From positions 1-34,470 of the forward strand of contig CAJQIK010000070.1 in NCBI GenBank assembly GCA_905478365.1: 34,470 bases of DNA. The letters run 5' to 3'. Under the pieces are notes generated by a model, which made no database searches, was not told the DNA's origin, and saw only the letters and a list, made by a program, of their open reading frames with translations. The position numbers and the translations under genes are program-made. Origin of the DNA: an uncultured Burkholderiales Genera incertae sedis bacterium (GTDB lineage: Bacteria; Pseudomonadota; Gammaproteobacteria; Burkholderiales; Eutrophovitaceae). How positions within the stretch are numbered: the first letter of the stretch is position 1; every line of letters begins with the position of its first letter. This document shows, piece by piece, positions 16,411-23,427 of this stretch.

Positions 16411-17604
16411 ATGGACCCAGTAACGATTGCCCAAGCGTCAATATGGACTAACGGACTCATTGATTTACCCTGGTGGGGTTATGTTCTCACAGCACTAGGC
16501 CTTACTCACATCACCATAGCAGCGGTCACTATCTACCTCCATAGACACTCAGCACACCGAGCTCTTGACCTGCATCCAGTAGTTGCACATTTCTTTCGAT
16601 TTTGGTTATGGCTGACAACAGGGATGATCACGCAGCAATGGACGGCCATTCACAGAAAACACCATGCCAAATGCGAAACAGAGGAAGATCCCCACAGTCC
16701 ACAAGCTATGGGCCTGAAAAAAGTTTTCACTGAAGGCGCTGAGTTATACAAAAACGAGGCGAAGAATCAAGAAACAGTCGATAAATTTGGTCATGGCACG
16801 CCGGACGACTGGATTGAAAGACGCTTGTATGCGAAACACGAGACGATTGGGATTGTGGTCATGCTCTTTATCGATTTAATTTTGTTTGGCCCAATCGGTA
16901 TTACGATATGGGCAGTTCAAATGATTTGGATCCCCCTATTCGCAGCCGGAGTGATAAACGGGGTTGGACACGTCTTTGGGTACAGGAATTTCAACGTCGA
17001 TGATGCGAGCACAAATATTGTTCCCTGGGGCATACTCATAGGTGGCGAAGAGCTACACAACAACCACCATGCATACGCATCATCGGCTAAGCTATCCTCT
17101 CGATGGTATGAATTTGACATAGGTTGGCTATATATCCGCTTAATGGAAAGCGTAGGCCTTGCAAAGGTCAAACGAATGGCTGCGAAGGTTCAGCTATCGA
17201 CGTCTCCCCAGAGCATTGATGATCAAAAACTACAAGCGATCATTACGCATCGCTGGGATGTGCTTGCGCAGTATTCATCATCATTGAAGTCTACCTGCAT
17301 CGCGGAAGTGAAACATATCGCTGAGACTCATCGTTTTAAACGTCCGGATATAGCTAAATGGCTGTCTTTCGATCAAAAATTTGTCAGTCCGGCTGATTTA
17401 GATCGGATTAAGCAATTTGCTGATAAAAGTTCGACATTAAAGACAATAGTTAAAATGCGAGATGAATTATCTGAAGTATGGATTAAATCCACTGCGTCAA
17501 AAGAGCAACTTATCGAACAGCTTGAGGACTGGTGTAAGCGTGCAGAAGCTTCTGGAATTATTGCTTTAAAAGAGTTCTCTCATAGATTACGCCGTTACGC
17601 CTAG
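16411..17604 (+). CDS. Membrane fatty acid (acyl-CoA/acyl-lipid) desaturase with C-terminal extension
   Basis: This 397-residue integral membrane di-iron enzyme introduces a double bond in fatty acyl chains and so tunes membrane fluidity. All three histidine boxes are present: HRHSAH (44-49), HRKHH (81-85) and HNNHH (216-220), with the hydrophobic hairpins between them expected of stearoyl-CoA-desaturase-like proteins. Residues from about 255 to 397 form a soluble, helical, charged extension after the catalytic domain; I recall similar extensions in betaproteobacterial desaturases. GAGGAAA lies about 7 bases before the ATG. The gene stands alone and ends at a strong bidirectional terminator shared with rpmG. 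Confidence 0.92.
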   Translation: MDPVTIAQASIWTNGLIDLPWWGYVLTALGLTHITIAAVTIYLHRHSAHRALDLHPVVAHFFRFWLWLTTGMITQQWTAIHRKHHAKCETEEDPHSPQAMGLKKVFTEGAELYKNEAKNQETVDKFGHGTPDDWIERRLYAKHETIGIVVMLFIDLILFGPIGITIWAVQMIWIPLFAAGVINGVGHVFGYRNFNVDDASTNIVPWGILIGGEELHNNHHAYASSAKLSSRWYEFDIGWLYIRLMESVGLAKVKRMAAKVQLSTSPQSIDDQKLQAIITHRWDVLAQYSSSLKSTCIAEVKHIAETHRFKRPDIAKWLSFDQKFVSPADLDRIKQFADKSSTLKTIVKMRDELSEVWIKSTASKEQLIEQLEDWCKRAEASGIIALKEFSHRLRRYA

Positions 17605-17632
17605 TTTGCTCCTTTATTACCGTTCAATACAA

Positions 17633-17657
17633 AAAAGCCCGCTAAACGCGGGCTTTT
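17633..17657. terminator. Bidirectional rho-independent terminator (desaturase / rpmG)
   Basis: The perfect stem AAAAGCCCGC / GCGGGCTTTT (17633-17642 with 17648-17657) with loop TAAAC carries T-runs in both reading directions. It sits between two convergent genes. Confidence 0.92.
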
Positions 17658-17681
17658 AATTTCAATCTGAATCGAGCCTAA

Positions 17682-17837
17682 TTACTTCAACTTAGTCTCT
17701 TTGTAGATAACATGCTTCCTAACGACAGGATCGAATTTCTTGATCTCCATTTTCTCTGGCATGTTGCGCTTATTCTTAGTCGTTGTATAAAAGTGTCCCG
17801 TACCAGCCGAGGACTCTAATTTAATTTTATCTCTCAT
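17682..17837 (-). CDS. rpmG: 50S ribosomal protein L33
   Basis: This 51-residue ribosomal protein of the large subunit begins [20 protein letters not shown] and contains [17 protein letters not shown], the classical L33 pattern of proteobacteria. It lacks the CxxC pairs of zinc-binding L33 forms, so it is the zinc-independent type. The start lies 9 bases after the rpmB stop, the usual rpmB-rpmG pair. It ends at the bidirectional terminator. Confidence 0.96.
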   Translation of the reverse strand: MRDKIKLESSAGTGHFYTTTKNKRNMPEKMEIKKFDPVVRKHVIYKETKLK

Positions 17838-17846
17838 AATTTTTCC

Positions 17847-18080
17847 TTAAATTGCCTTTCGAGCCCGCATATCGGCCAAAACAGCATCAATTCCCTTCTT
17901 ATCAATTAAACGCAATCCCGCCTGGGTAAGCCGGAGCCTGACCCACCGATTCTCACTTGCCACCCAGATCCGTTTTGAATGAAGATTCGGCAAAAATCGG
18001 CGTTTATTCCTATTATTTGCGTGGGAAACGTTGTTACCGGTTACCGGCTTCTTTCCGGTCACTTGACACACTCTAGACAT
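17847..18080 (-). CDS. rpmB: 50S ribosomal protein L28
   Basis: This is a 77-residue large-subunit ribosomal protein. The sequence [21 protein letters not shown] and the block [11 protein letters not shown], then [18 protein letters not shown], are diagnostic of L28. Only one cysteine is present in the N-terminal region, so this is a zinc-free form. It is first of the rpmB-rpmG pair and is read from the promoter about 50-75 bases upstream. Confidence 0.97.
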   Translation of the reverse strand: MSRVCQVTGKKPVTGNNVSHANNRNKRRFLPNLHSKRIWVASENRWVRLRLTQAGLRLIDKKGIDAVLADMRARKAI

Positions 18081-18126
18081 AACTTAAAGGCCTTTGATTC
18101 AGCTGTTACTATTCAGAAAACCAAGC

Positions 18127-18156
18127 TTTATACCATAGTATTGCGTTTTTTGGCAA
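18127..18156 (-). promoter_or_regulatory. Putative rpmBG promoter
   Basis: On the minus strand, TTGCCA (18156-18151) is followed by an 18-bp spacer and TATAAA (18132-18127). The bases before the -10 read TGG, giving an extended -10. The position, about 50 bases before the rpmB ATG, suits a strong ribosomal-protein promoter. Confidence 0.5.
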
Positions 18157-18254
18157 TATATTCTGCTTTAAAGTTAAGATTTTAGTGCCTGATGAATCGC
18201 ACTAATTCGGTGCCTAAGTCTTGTGTCAAATGCTAACCAGGTGTAAATTATAAG

Positions 18255-18387
18255 TGGGAAGAAACATTTCCCATCCTCTACCACAATAAGCATTAATAAT
18301 TAGGTTGAGGATGAAAATCTTGGGGGCACGTGAGCTTTCAAATACTCAGAGTGAGGTAGTACTGCCTCATAGTGGGATTACTGAGTA
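18255..18387 (+). promoter_or_regulatory. Inverted-repeat-rich leader upstream of the MBL-fold gene
   Basis: The 359-base gap 18081-18439 holds the rpmB promoter and, on the plus strand, a series of inverted repeats: TGGGAA/TTCCCA (18255-18260 with 18268-18273), CATCCTCTACC/GGTTGAGGATG (18272-18282 with 18303-18313, one mismatch), and a nested pair of TACTCAG/CTGAGTA (18343-18349 with 18381-18387) enclosing TGAGGTAGTACTGCCTCA (18352-18369). A weak plus-strand promoter (TTGTGT at 18221-18226, 17-bp spacer, TAAATT at 18244-18249) would place all of them in a roughly 185-base 5' untranslated region. None matches a riboswitch I recognise. Confidence 0.45.
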
Positions 18388-18402
18388 ATTAACAGCCTTG
18401 TG

Positions 18403-18420
18403 TTCTTGTTCGAACAAGAA
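18403..18420. repeat. 18-bp perfect palindrome TTCTTGTTCGAACAAGAA
   Basis: This exact palindrome lies 20 bases before the MBL-gene ATG and just before its AGAGGAG ribosome-binding site. It could be a repressor/activator operator or, if transcribed, a hairpin next to the ribosome-binding site. It lacks the CTG-N10-CAG pattern of lux boxes. Confidence 0.8.
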
Positions 18421-18439
18421 GTGAAGAGGAGTACTTAAT

Positions 18440-19300
18440 ATGAAGAAAGTTCTTAGTTTAGTAATGGGCGTTGCGGCTCTAGCAGTTGCTTCAACTGCTT
18501 CTGCAGGAGCAACAAAAGCCTATTGGGCAACCAGTGGAATGTTTGGTCCCTTTGCAATTAATGGCCTCATTCCAACAATACCCGCAGACGAAGTACGGGA
18601 TGTCACTATTCCTGTAAGTATGTGGATTATTGAGCACGATAAAGGTCTAGTTGTTTTTGATACAGGAAATAACATAGAAGTTGTTAACAACTGTAAAAAC
18701 TACTGGGCGCCAGGTCTGTGTGATTTCTTAAAGCCAGATCAGACTGCGGATACGACAATCGACGGATGGCTCAAGAAGTTGGGGTACACAACGGACGATG
18801 TGAAAGTCGTTGTAACTTCCCACGCTCATTTGGACCATGCTGGAAACCTAAAAATGTTTCCAAACGCGATTCACGCATTTCAAAAAGCCGAACTGTATCA
18901 AGGATGGTGGCCAGAGAAGTTCCAAGGACGTGACGGAACTGGTCCATTCGTAAAAGCTGACTTAGAAGGCACTAGAGACTATAACTTCCTAGAGCTTGAT
19001 GGTGATTACGACCTATTCGGCGACGGTAGTATGGTGATTTTAAGCACACCAGGTCACACCATTGGACACCAGTCCATGCAAGTGACTTTGGATTCTGGTA
19101 AGCGAATGCTAATCGCTCAAGATGCAATTTGGATGCAAGAGAATCTTGACGGGCATGCTGCCGGCTTAAACTTCAGCGTGCAGGCATATACCAATTCTGT
19201 GAATCGGTTGAAATTCATGAAAGACCTCCAAAATATTCCATTAATGATGGGCCACGATGAAAATCAGTGGGCTGCAGGTGGAGATCGTTGGTACAAGTAA
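18440..19300 (+). CDS. Exported MBL-fold metallohydrolase, N-acyl homoserine lactonase-like
   Basis: This 286-residue protein has a clear Sec signal peptide (MKKVLSLVMGVAALAVASTASA) and a complete dinuclear-metal metallo-beta-lactamase site: HAHLDH at 128-133, His206 in TPGHTIGH, bridging Asp228 in AQDAIW and His272 in GHDENQW. The spacings His206-Asp228 (22) and Asp228-His272 (44) equal those of Bacillus AiiA (169-191-235), which places it in the AHL-lactonase-like branch. It should act in the periplasm, unlike AiiA. Lactones are the obvious substrates, but such enzymes also hydrolyse other esters. Cys85 and Cys94 could form a disulfide. AGAGGAG gives a strong ribosome-binding site. The gene is monocistronic, ended by a strong terminator. 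Confidence 0.85.
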   Translation: MKKVLSLVMGVAALAVASTASAGATKAYWATSGMFGPFAINGLIPTIPADEVRDVTIPVSMWIIEHDKGLVVFDTGNNIEVVNNCKNYWAPGLCDFLKPDQTADTTIDGWLKKLGYTTDDVKVVVTSHAHLDHAGNLKMFPNAIHAFQKAELYQGWWPEKFQGRDGTGPFVKADLEGTRDYNFLELDGDYDLFGDGSMVILSTPGHTIGHQSMQVTLDSGKRMLIAQDAIWMQENLDGHAAGLNFSVQAYTNSVNRLKFMKDLQNIPLMMGHDENQWAAGGDRWYK

Positions 19301-19327
19301 TACGTTATAGCTAACGTAAAACTACTG

Positions 19328-19354
19328 AAACCCCCCTCACGGGGGGTTTTTTTT
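19328..19354 (+). terminator. Rho-independent terminator of the MBL-fold gene
   Basis: AAACCCCCC (19328-19336), loop TCAC, GGGGGGTTT (19341-19349), then continuing T's to 19354. This is a 9-bp perfect stem with a T-tract, placed 27 bases after the stop codon. Confidence 0.95.
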
Positions 19355-19389
19355 AGCTCCAATTATTAATCGGAAACTTTACAAATACT

Positions 19390-20367
19390 GTGTCAAATCA
19401 ACCTACACTGATATCTGTCGACTCTGTTACCAAGAGGTATGGGAGCAAAGAGATAATTCACAACATTTCCTTTGATGTAAAAAAGGGGGAAATCGTTGGC
19501 TTTCTTGGCCCGAATGGAGCAGGAAAAACTACTACGATGCGTATGATTTCTGGGTTCACCGCGCCCACTTCAGGCAAGGTAGTTGTCGCTGGGCACGATA
19601 TGTCCCACGATAACTATGCAGGAGCAAAGAAAATAGGATACCTTCCCGAACATCCACCTCTCTACGAGGTGTTAAACGTTAGACGGTATCTACAATTTGT
19701 TTCCAAAGTTAAGCGTATTAAGCGATCTCGAGTCGACTCAGAACTCGACCGTGTAATGACAGCGTGTCGACTGGAAGCAGTGAGAGATAAAGAGATTTAT
19801 AAACTATCAAAAGGGTATCGCCAGCGAGTAGGGCTAGCTCAAGCGCTCCTGGGCGATCCAGACGTTCTGTTGCTTGATGAACCAACCGCAGGTTTAGATC
19901 CCGGACAAATCCAAGAAACCCGAGAAGTCATTCGGTCTTTCGGTCAAGATCACGCGGTTCTTCTGAGTACACACATACTGCCAGAGGTAACCCTCATTTG
20001 TCAGCGTATAGCGATCATTAACGATGGTCGCATCCTGGCCGTTGATTCCCCAGAAGCTTTGCAATCCGCTTCAGACAGGACCAACAACGTGTCAATCGAA
20101 GTCAGTGGAGATAGCCACAAACTCGAGCAGGCTATTAGAACCATAAACGGCGTAAAAGACGTTAAATTCTCGCCTAATAAACATAGAGAGATGTATTTTC
20201 AGGTGGATTGCCATGTCGAGTCTCGAGACGGCATCGAGTCCGAGTTAGCAAAGATAGTAACTACCCACGGAGCCTTACATAGCCTGTCAAGACAAAAGCC
20301 AACTCTTGAAAATGTATTTTTAAAATACATTAATGATGGTACGCAACCAAAAGAGACAAAACTATGA
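19390..20367 (+). CDS. ABC transporter ATP-binding protein, GldA-like
   Basis: This 325-residue ATPase belongs to an ABC-2-type exporter. Motifs are Walker A GPNGAGKTTTMRM (about 37-49), Q-loop-region YLPEHPPLYEVLNV, signature LSKGYRQRVGLAQALLGDP, Walker B VLLLDEPTAGLDP and H-loop STHILPE; a C-terminal regulatory domain of about 100 residues follows. The GTG start lies only about 35 bases after the preceding terminator, with no clear ribosome-binding site, so the message may be nearly leaderless or rely on read-through. Its last four bases (ATGA) overlap the permease start. It resembles GldA of the gliding-motility set, but here it belongs to the Gld-like cassette found in non-gliding proteobacteria. 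Confidence 0.88.
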   Translation: MSNQPTLISVDSVTKRYGSKEIIHNISFDVKKGEIVGFLGPNGAGKTTTMRMISGFTAPTSGKVVVAGHDMSHDNYAGAKKIGYLPEHPPLYEVLNVRRYLQFVSKVKRIKRSRVDSELDRVMTACRLEAVRDKEIYKLSKGYRQRVGLAQALLGDPDVLLLDEPTAGLDPGQIQETREVIRSFGQDHAVLLSTHILPEVTLICQRIAIINDGRILAVDSPEALQSASDRTNNVSIEVSGDSHKLEQAIRTINGVKDVKFSPNKHREMYFQVDCHVESRDGIESELAKIVTTHGALHSLSRQKPTLENVFLKYINDGTQPKETKL

Positions 20368-21071
20368 ATGGCGTAACCGCAGTATTGCATAAAGAACTCA
20401 CGAACTATTTTCAATCGCCAATTGCATACTTCATCGTTGCAGTGTTTCTGTTGGGTACGGGATATTTCTTTATTGATCATGTGTTCCTAAGAGGTTCAGC
20501 CTCGATGGACACAACGTTGCAAAGTATGGGTGTCTTACTTATCACCGTTGTGCCTGCGATATCCATGCGCTTATTTTCTGCGGAATACAGCGGCCGGACC
20601 ATAGAGCTTCTGATGACGCTACCACTCAAAAAATGGGAAATCGTTTTAGGTAAGTATCTAGGTGCATTAATTATTTTTTTAATCATGACGCTAACTACCT
20701 GTATCAATCTTATTCCATTAGTAATGTACGGCAACCCCGACATCCTGAACATCATATCGGGCTACGTGGGATTCATTTTGCTGGGAATGGCGTGTATTGC
20801 GATCGGTCAATTATTTTCCTCTTTAACTGAAAATCAAATTATTGCCGCACTCATGACATGGCCCGTACTACTTGGTTTTTGGTTTGTCGGTAAATTCAAA
20901 TCATTCCAACAGACAGCCTGGCTGAGAAGCTTATCCGACTACCTGTCATTTAGTGGGCATTATGGTGACTTTCTTCGAGGACTTATTCGATCAGAGGGCG
21001 TGATTTTTTTCTTAGCGGTGACGACAATCGCCCTGGTACTTAACACAGCGTATATGCGGGGAAGACGATAA
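20364..21071 (+). CDS. ABC-2 type transporter permease, GldF-like
   Basis: This 235-residue integral membrane protein has about six hydrophobic segments. VLHKELTNYFQSPIAYFIVAVFLLG at the N-terminus is characteristic of GldF-type ABC-2 permeases (a K-E-[LF]-x-x-[YF]-F-x-S-P-I-A pattern), and SMRLFSAEYSGRTIELLMTLPLKKWEIVLGK near residues 70-100 is the coupling region. It overlaps the ATPase gene by four bases and is followed by the GldG-like gene after two bases, so all are one translationally coupled unit. What is exported is not known. Confidence 0.88.
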   Translation: MNGVTAVLHKELTNYFQSPIAYFIVAVFLLGTGYFFIDHVFLRGSASMDTTLQSMGVLLITVVPAISMRLFSAEYSGRTIELLMTLPLKKWEIVLGKYLGALIIFLIMTLTTCINLIPLVMYGNPDILNIISGYVGFILLGMACIAIGQLFSSLTENQIIAALMTWPVLLGFWFVGKFKSFQQTAWLRSLSDYLSFSGHYGDFLRGLIRSEGVIFFLAVTTIALVLNTAYMRGRR

Positions 21072-21073
21072 CC

Positions 21074-22711
21074 ATGGATCAGTCATTTCGTAATCTATTG
21101 ATTCTAATACTCGGAATCACCTTCCTAATTTTAAGCGTCGTTATGGATGCGATATTGGTGGACACCTTAGTGATTGCCAATACGCTATTAGTTGCAGGTC
21201 TGCTCGTAACCATCACCGGGATTTACCTACTCCGCGCCGAACTCAATCTGTTTTTTAAAAAACAACGGGGTGAAGCCCTTGCTTGGTCACTAGGCATGGT
21301 GGGCATTGTGGTTGCGGTATGCTACTTGTCGATTAAGTACCCCTTCCGAATAGACATGACTGAAGGCGATTTGTACTCGCTATCTGCAGAAACTATTGAC
21401 ATGTTGGAGAGTATCGAAACACCGGTCCATATCAGTTTTTTTCATGACCCTATGATGCGGGATACTGTCGAGTTCTATCAATTAATTGCCTCAAAGTCTG
21501 ACCAAGTCACAGTTGAATTCCACGATCCAATGCTCAATCCATCTATTGCACGGATGAAAGGCATTGAGTTTGCAGGTACAGCGTTATTGGAGAGTGAAGG
21601 TCGTCAATTACAAGTGAATACTCCTCATGAAAGTGATATCGCGAACGGTATTTTAAAGATTTCCAGAGGAATCCAGCAAACCATTTGCTTCTTAGATGGG
21701 CATGGAGAACCAGATCCGTTCAGTTTAGAGCAGCATGATCACATAGAAGGGGATAGCGGTCACGATCATGGGCTTGGCACGCAATACGTGCTGCACGAGC
21801 GACACGGTATGGCCAAGTTACGTAACAGCCTCGAGTCAATGAACTACGTCGTTAGTAAAGTTACTTTAGCGCAAGGCAGAGGCTTAGAGGAAGATTGCGC
21901 TGTATTTATAGTCGCTGGGCCTCAAACTCCCCTTATGCAATCTGAAGTCCGGTGGATTGACCAGTACATAAGAGATGGAAACAATGCCCTCTTTATGCTT
22001 GACCCGTTCGTAACCACCGGTCTTGAGCCTGTCATTGAGCAATTAGGTGTCATCCTAAATGATAATTTGGTTCTTGATGAAGAGAGTCACTTCTGGGCTG
22101 ATATATCATCACCAGCTGTAACGAAATACAATTTACACTCGATAACAGATAATCTAACGCTCACATTTTTTCCCGGCGCCCGATCACTATCTCCTACTGA
22201 GTTACCGGTAGCTAATACAAGAGTTCGCCCGCTTATCAATACGTCTCGGAAAAGTTATGGCGAAACAGACATTACCGAACCAGGATATGAGGAAGGGGTT
22301 GATCCAAAGGGCCCTCTCACGCTAATGGTCATCGTGAATCGTAATCCTCACTATGGAAAAAATGCAGAAACTGCAATCAAGGAGTTACAAGAGGGGACAA
22401 CAGATAACAGTACCACCGACACCGTAACAGAGGATTCAACGGCCATCAGCTCCAGGATCGCGATCATTGGAGATTCGGATTTTGCGACTAACTCGTTTTT
22501 CCATGTGATGGGCAATGGAAAACTGCTATTAAGCACTATTAACTATCTAGCCGCACAAGAAAATCTAATTGGACTAGAGCCAAAATCGCTCGATATCGCT
22601 AGAGTGAATTTGACCAACACGCAAATGAAGGGAACGTTCGTTTTATCCATTATTCTGATTCCTGCGCTGATGGCCATTATCGGCATCGCCGTCTGGTGGA
22701 GAAGACGGTAA
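21074..22711 (+). CDS. GldG-like ABC transporter auxiliary protein with histidine-rich segment
   Basis: This 545-residue membrane-anchored protein has three N-terminal hydrophobic segments (about 8-27, 30-53 and 70-88), a large extracytoplasmic domain and one C-terminal transmembrane helix (about 522-541) ending in WWRRR. The extracytoplasmic domain fits the ABC_transp_aux/GldG family: FRIDMTEGDLYSLSAETIDML after the third helix, ICFLDGHGEPDP near 204-215 and RIAIIGDSDFATNSFF near 464. Between 220 and 245 it has a histidine-rich stretch (HDH at 221-223, HDH at 230-232, His241 and His244) that may bind metal. The stop and the next gene's start share a base (TAATG). Confidence 0.85.
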   Translation: MDQSFRNLLILILGITFLILSVVMDAILVDTLVIANTLLVAGLLVTITGIYLLRAELNLFFKKQRGEALAWSLGMVGIVVAVCYLSIKYPFRIDMTEGDLYSLSAETIDMLESIETPVHISFFHDPMMRDTVEFYQLIASKSDQVTVEFHDPMLNPSIARMKGIEFAGTALLESEGRQLQVNTPHESDIANGILKISRGIQQTICFLDGHGEPDPFSLEQHDHIEGDSGHDHGLGTQYVLHERHGMAKLRNSLESMNYVVSKVTLAQGRGLEEDCAVFIVAGPQTPLMQSEVRWIDQYIRDGNNALFMLDPFVTTGLEPVIEQLGVILNDNLVLDEESHFWADISSPAVTKYNLHSITDNLTLTFFPGARSLSPTELPVANTRVRPLINTSRKSYGETDITEPGYEEGVDPKGPLTLMVIVNRNPHYGKNAETAIKELQEGTTDNSTTDTVTEDSTAISSRIAIIGDSDFATNSFFHVMGNGKLLLSTINYLAAQENLIGLEPKSLDIARVNLTNTQMKGTFVLSIILIPALMAIIGIAVWWRRR

Positions 22712-23355
22712 TGCGTTCAAATCTGACCCTCAAGGTCGTATGGGTCATCTTATTTTGGCTAATTGCATTCATCGTTTTCATTAACTTAAATCAAAGTGGG
22801 GAGGAAACAAAAGATAACCATGCTGGACACGGTGACCATAAAAATGTATTTGAAAGTGGCGCCCTACTTCCTGTTGGACTATCTGAAATTTTTTCTGTGG
22901 AGCTTGTTTATCAAGGGAATTTGTATCTCTTGGAAAAGGATGAAGCCGGACACTGGTTTTACCATGCTCATGGCGCGACAAACGGAGTATTAGAATCGCA
23001 TGAGCACGTGGCCACGCCTGATGAAAACGAAACCATCTCTGTTTCATTAATGGGTCTCGAAAACGCTAGAGTAGAGAGACGCCTTAAAACTAGAGAGAAA
23101 GACGCATATGGCGTTACAAAACCATCTTTAATCTCGCTTCTCTATGGCTGGGATAAGTCACGACCTATCAGCCAATTTGCGTTTGGTGACTTAGCGACGG
23201 ACCGCCTAAGTCGATATATTCATCTCGTTGGCTCAGATCAAGTAGCCACAATTGCAGACTACCAATATACAAACCTAATTGAATTAGTAGAGAAGATACA
23301 AACAATCAATCAAGAAGCCAGTCGAGAAATATCAAAATCGCGAAAAGACCAATAA
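22711..23355 (+). CDS. DUF4340-like membrane-anchored protein of the ABC export cassette
   Basis: This 214-residue protein has one N-terminal membrane anchor (about 8-26) and a soluble domain outside the cytoplasm. The ATG at 22711 is preferred to a GTG 15 bases upstream: it overlaps the previous stop as TAATG and has GGAG 9 bases before it. DUF4340 proteins usually follow GldFG-like genes, and features such as FSVELVYQGNLYLLEKDEAGHW and AYGVTKPSLISLLYG fit the repeated beta-type DUF4340 unit. Two histidine clusters stand out: His37/40/43 (HAGHGDH) and His81/85/87/97/99. They match the histidine-rich stretch in the partner protein and hint at metal binding. Function is unknown. Confidence 0.72.
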   Translation: MRSNLTLKVVWVILFWLIAFIVFINLNQSGEETKDNHAGHGDHKNVFESGALLPVGLSEIFSVELVYQGNLYLLEKDEAGHWFYHAHGATNGVLESHEHVATPDENETISVSLMGLENARVERRLKTREKDAYGVTKPSLISLLYGWDKSRPISQFAFGDLATDRLSRYIHLVGSDQVATIADYQYTNLIELVEKIQTINQEASREISKSRKDQ

Positions 23356-23368
23356 CGAGAAATAACGA

Positions 23369-23395
23369 TTGGTGTAGACTAATTAGTCTTATAAA
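23369..23395 (+). promoter_or_regulatory. Putative coaBC promoter with 14-bp palindrome in the spacer
   Basis: The perfect palindrome AGACTAATTAGTCT (23376-23389) lies between a weak -35-like TTGGTG (23369-23374) and a -10-like TATAAA (23390-23395). The spacer would be 15 bp, shorter than optimal, so a regulator bound to the palindrome could control the promoter. This is a by-eye reading with no known regulator. Confidence 0.35.
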
Positions 23396-23427
23396 GTTTT
23401 AATTTAGCGATTTACCAAAAAACAGAA

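Noticed and set aside
18403-18420. Palindrome as a classical lux box
   Set aside because: Lux boxes have CTG-N10-CAG over 20 bp; this 18-mer has CTTG-N6-CAAG, so only a generic operator can be claimed.
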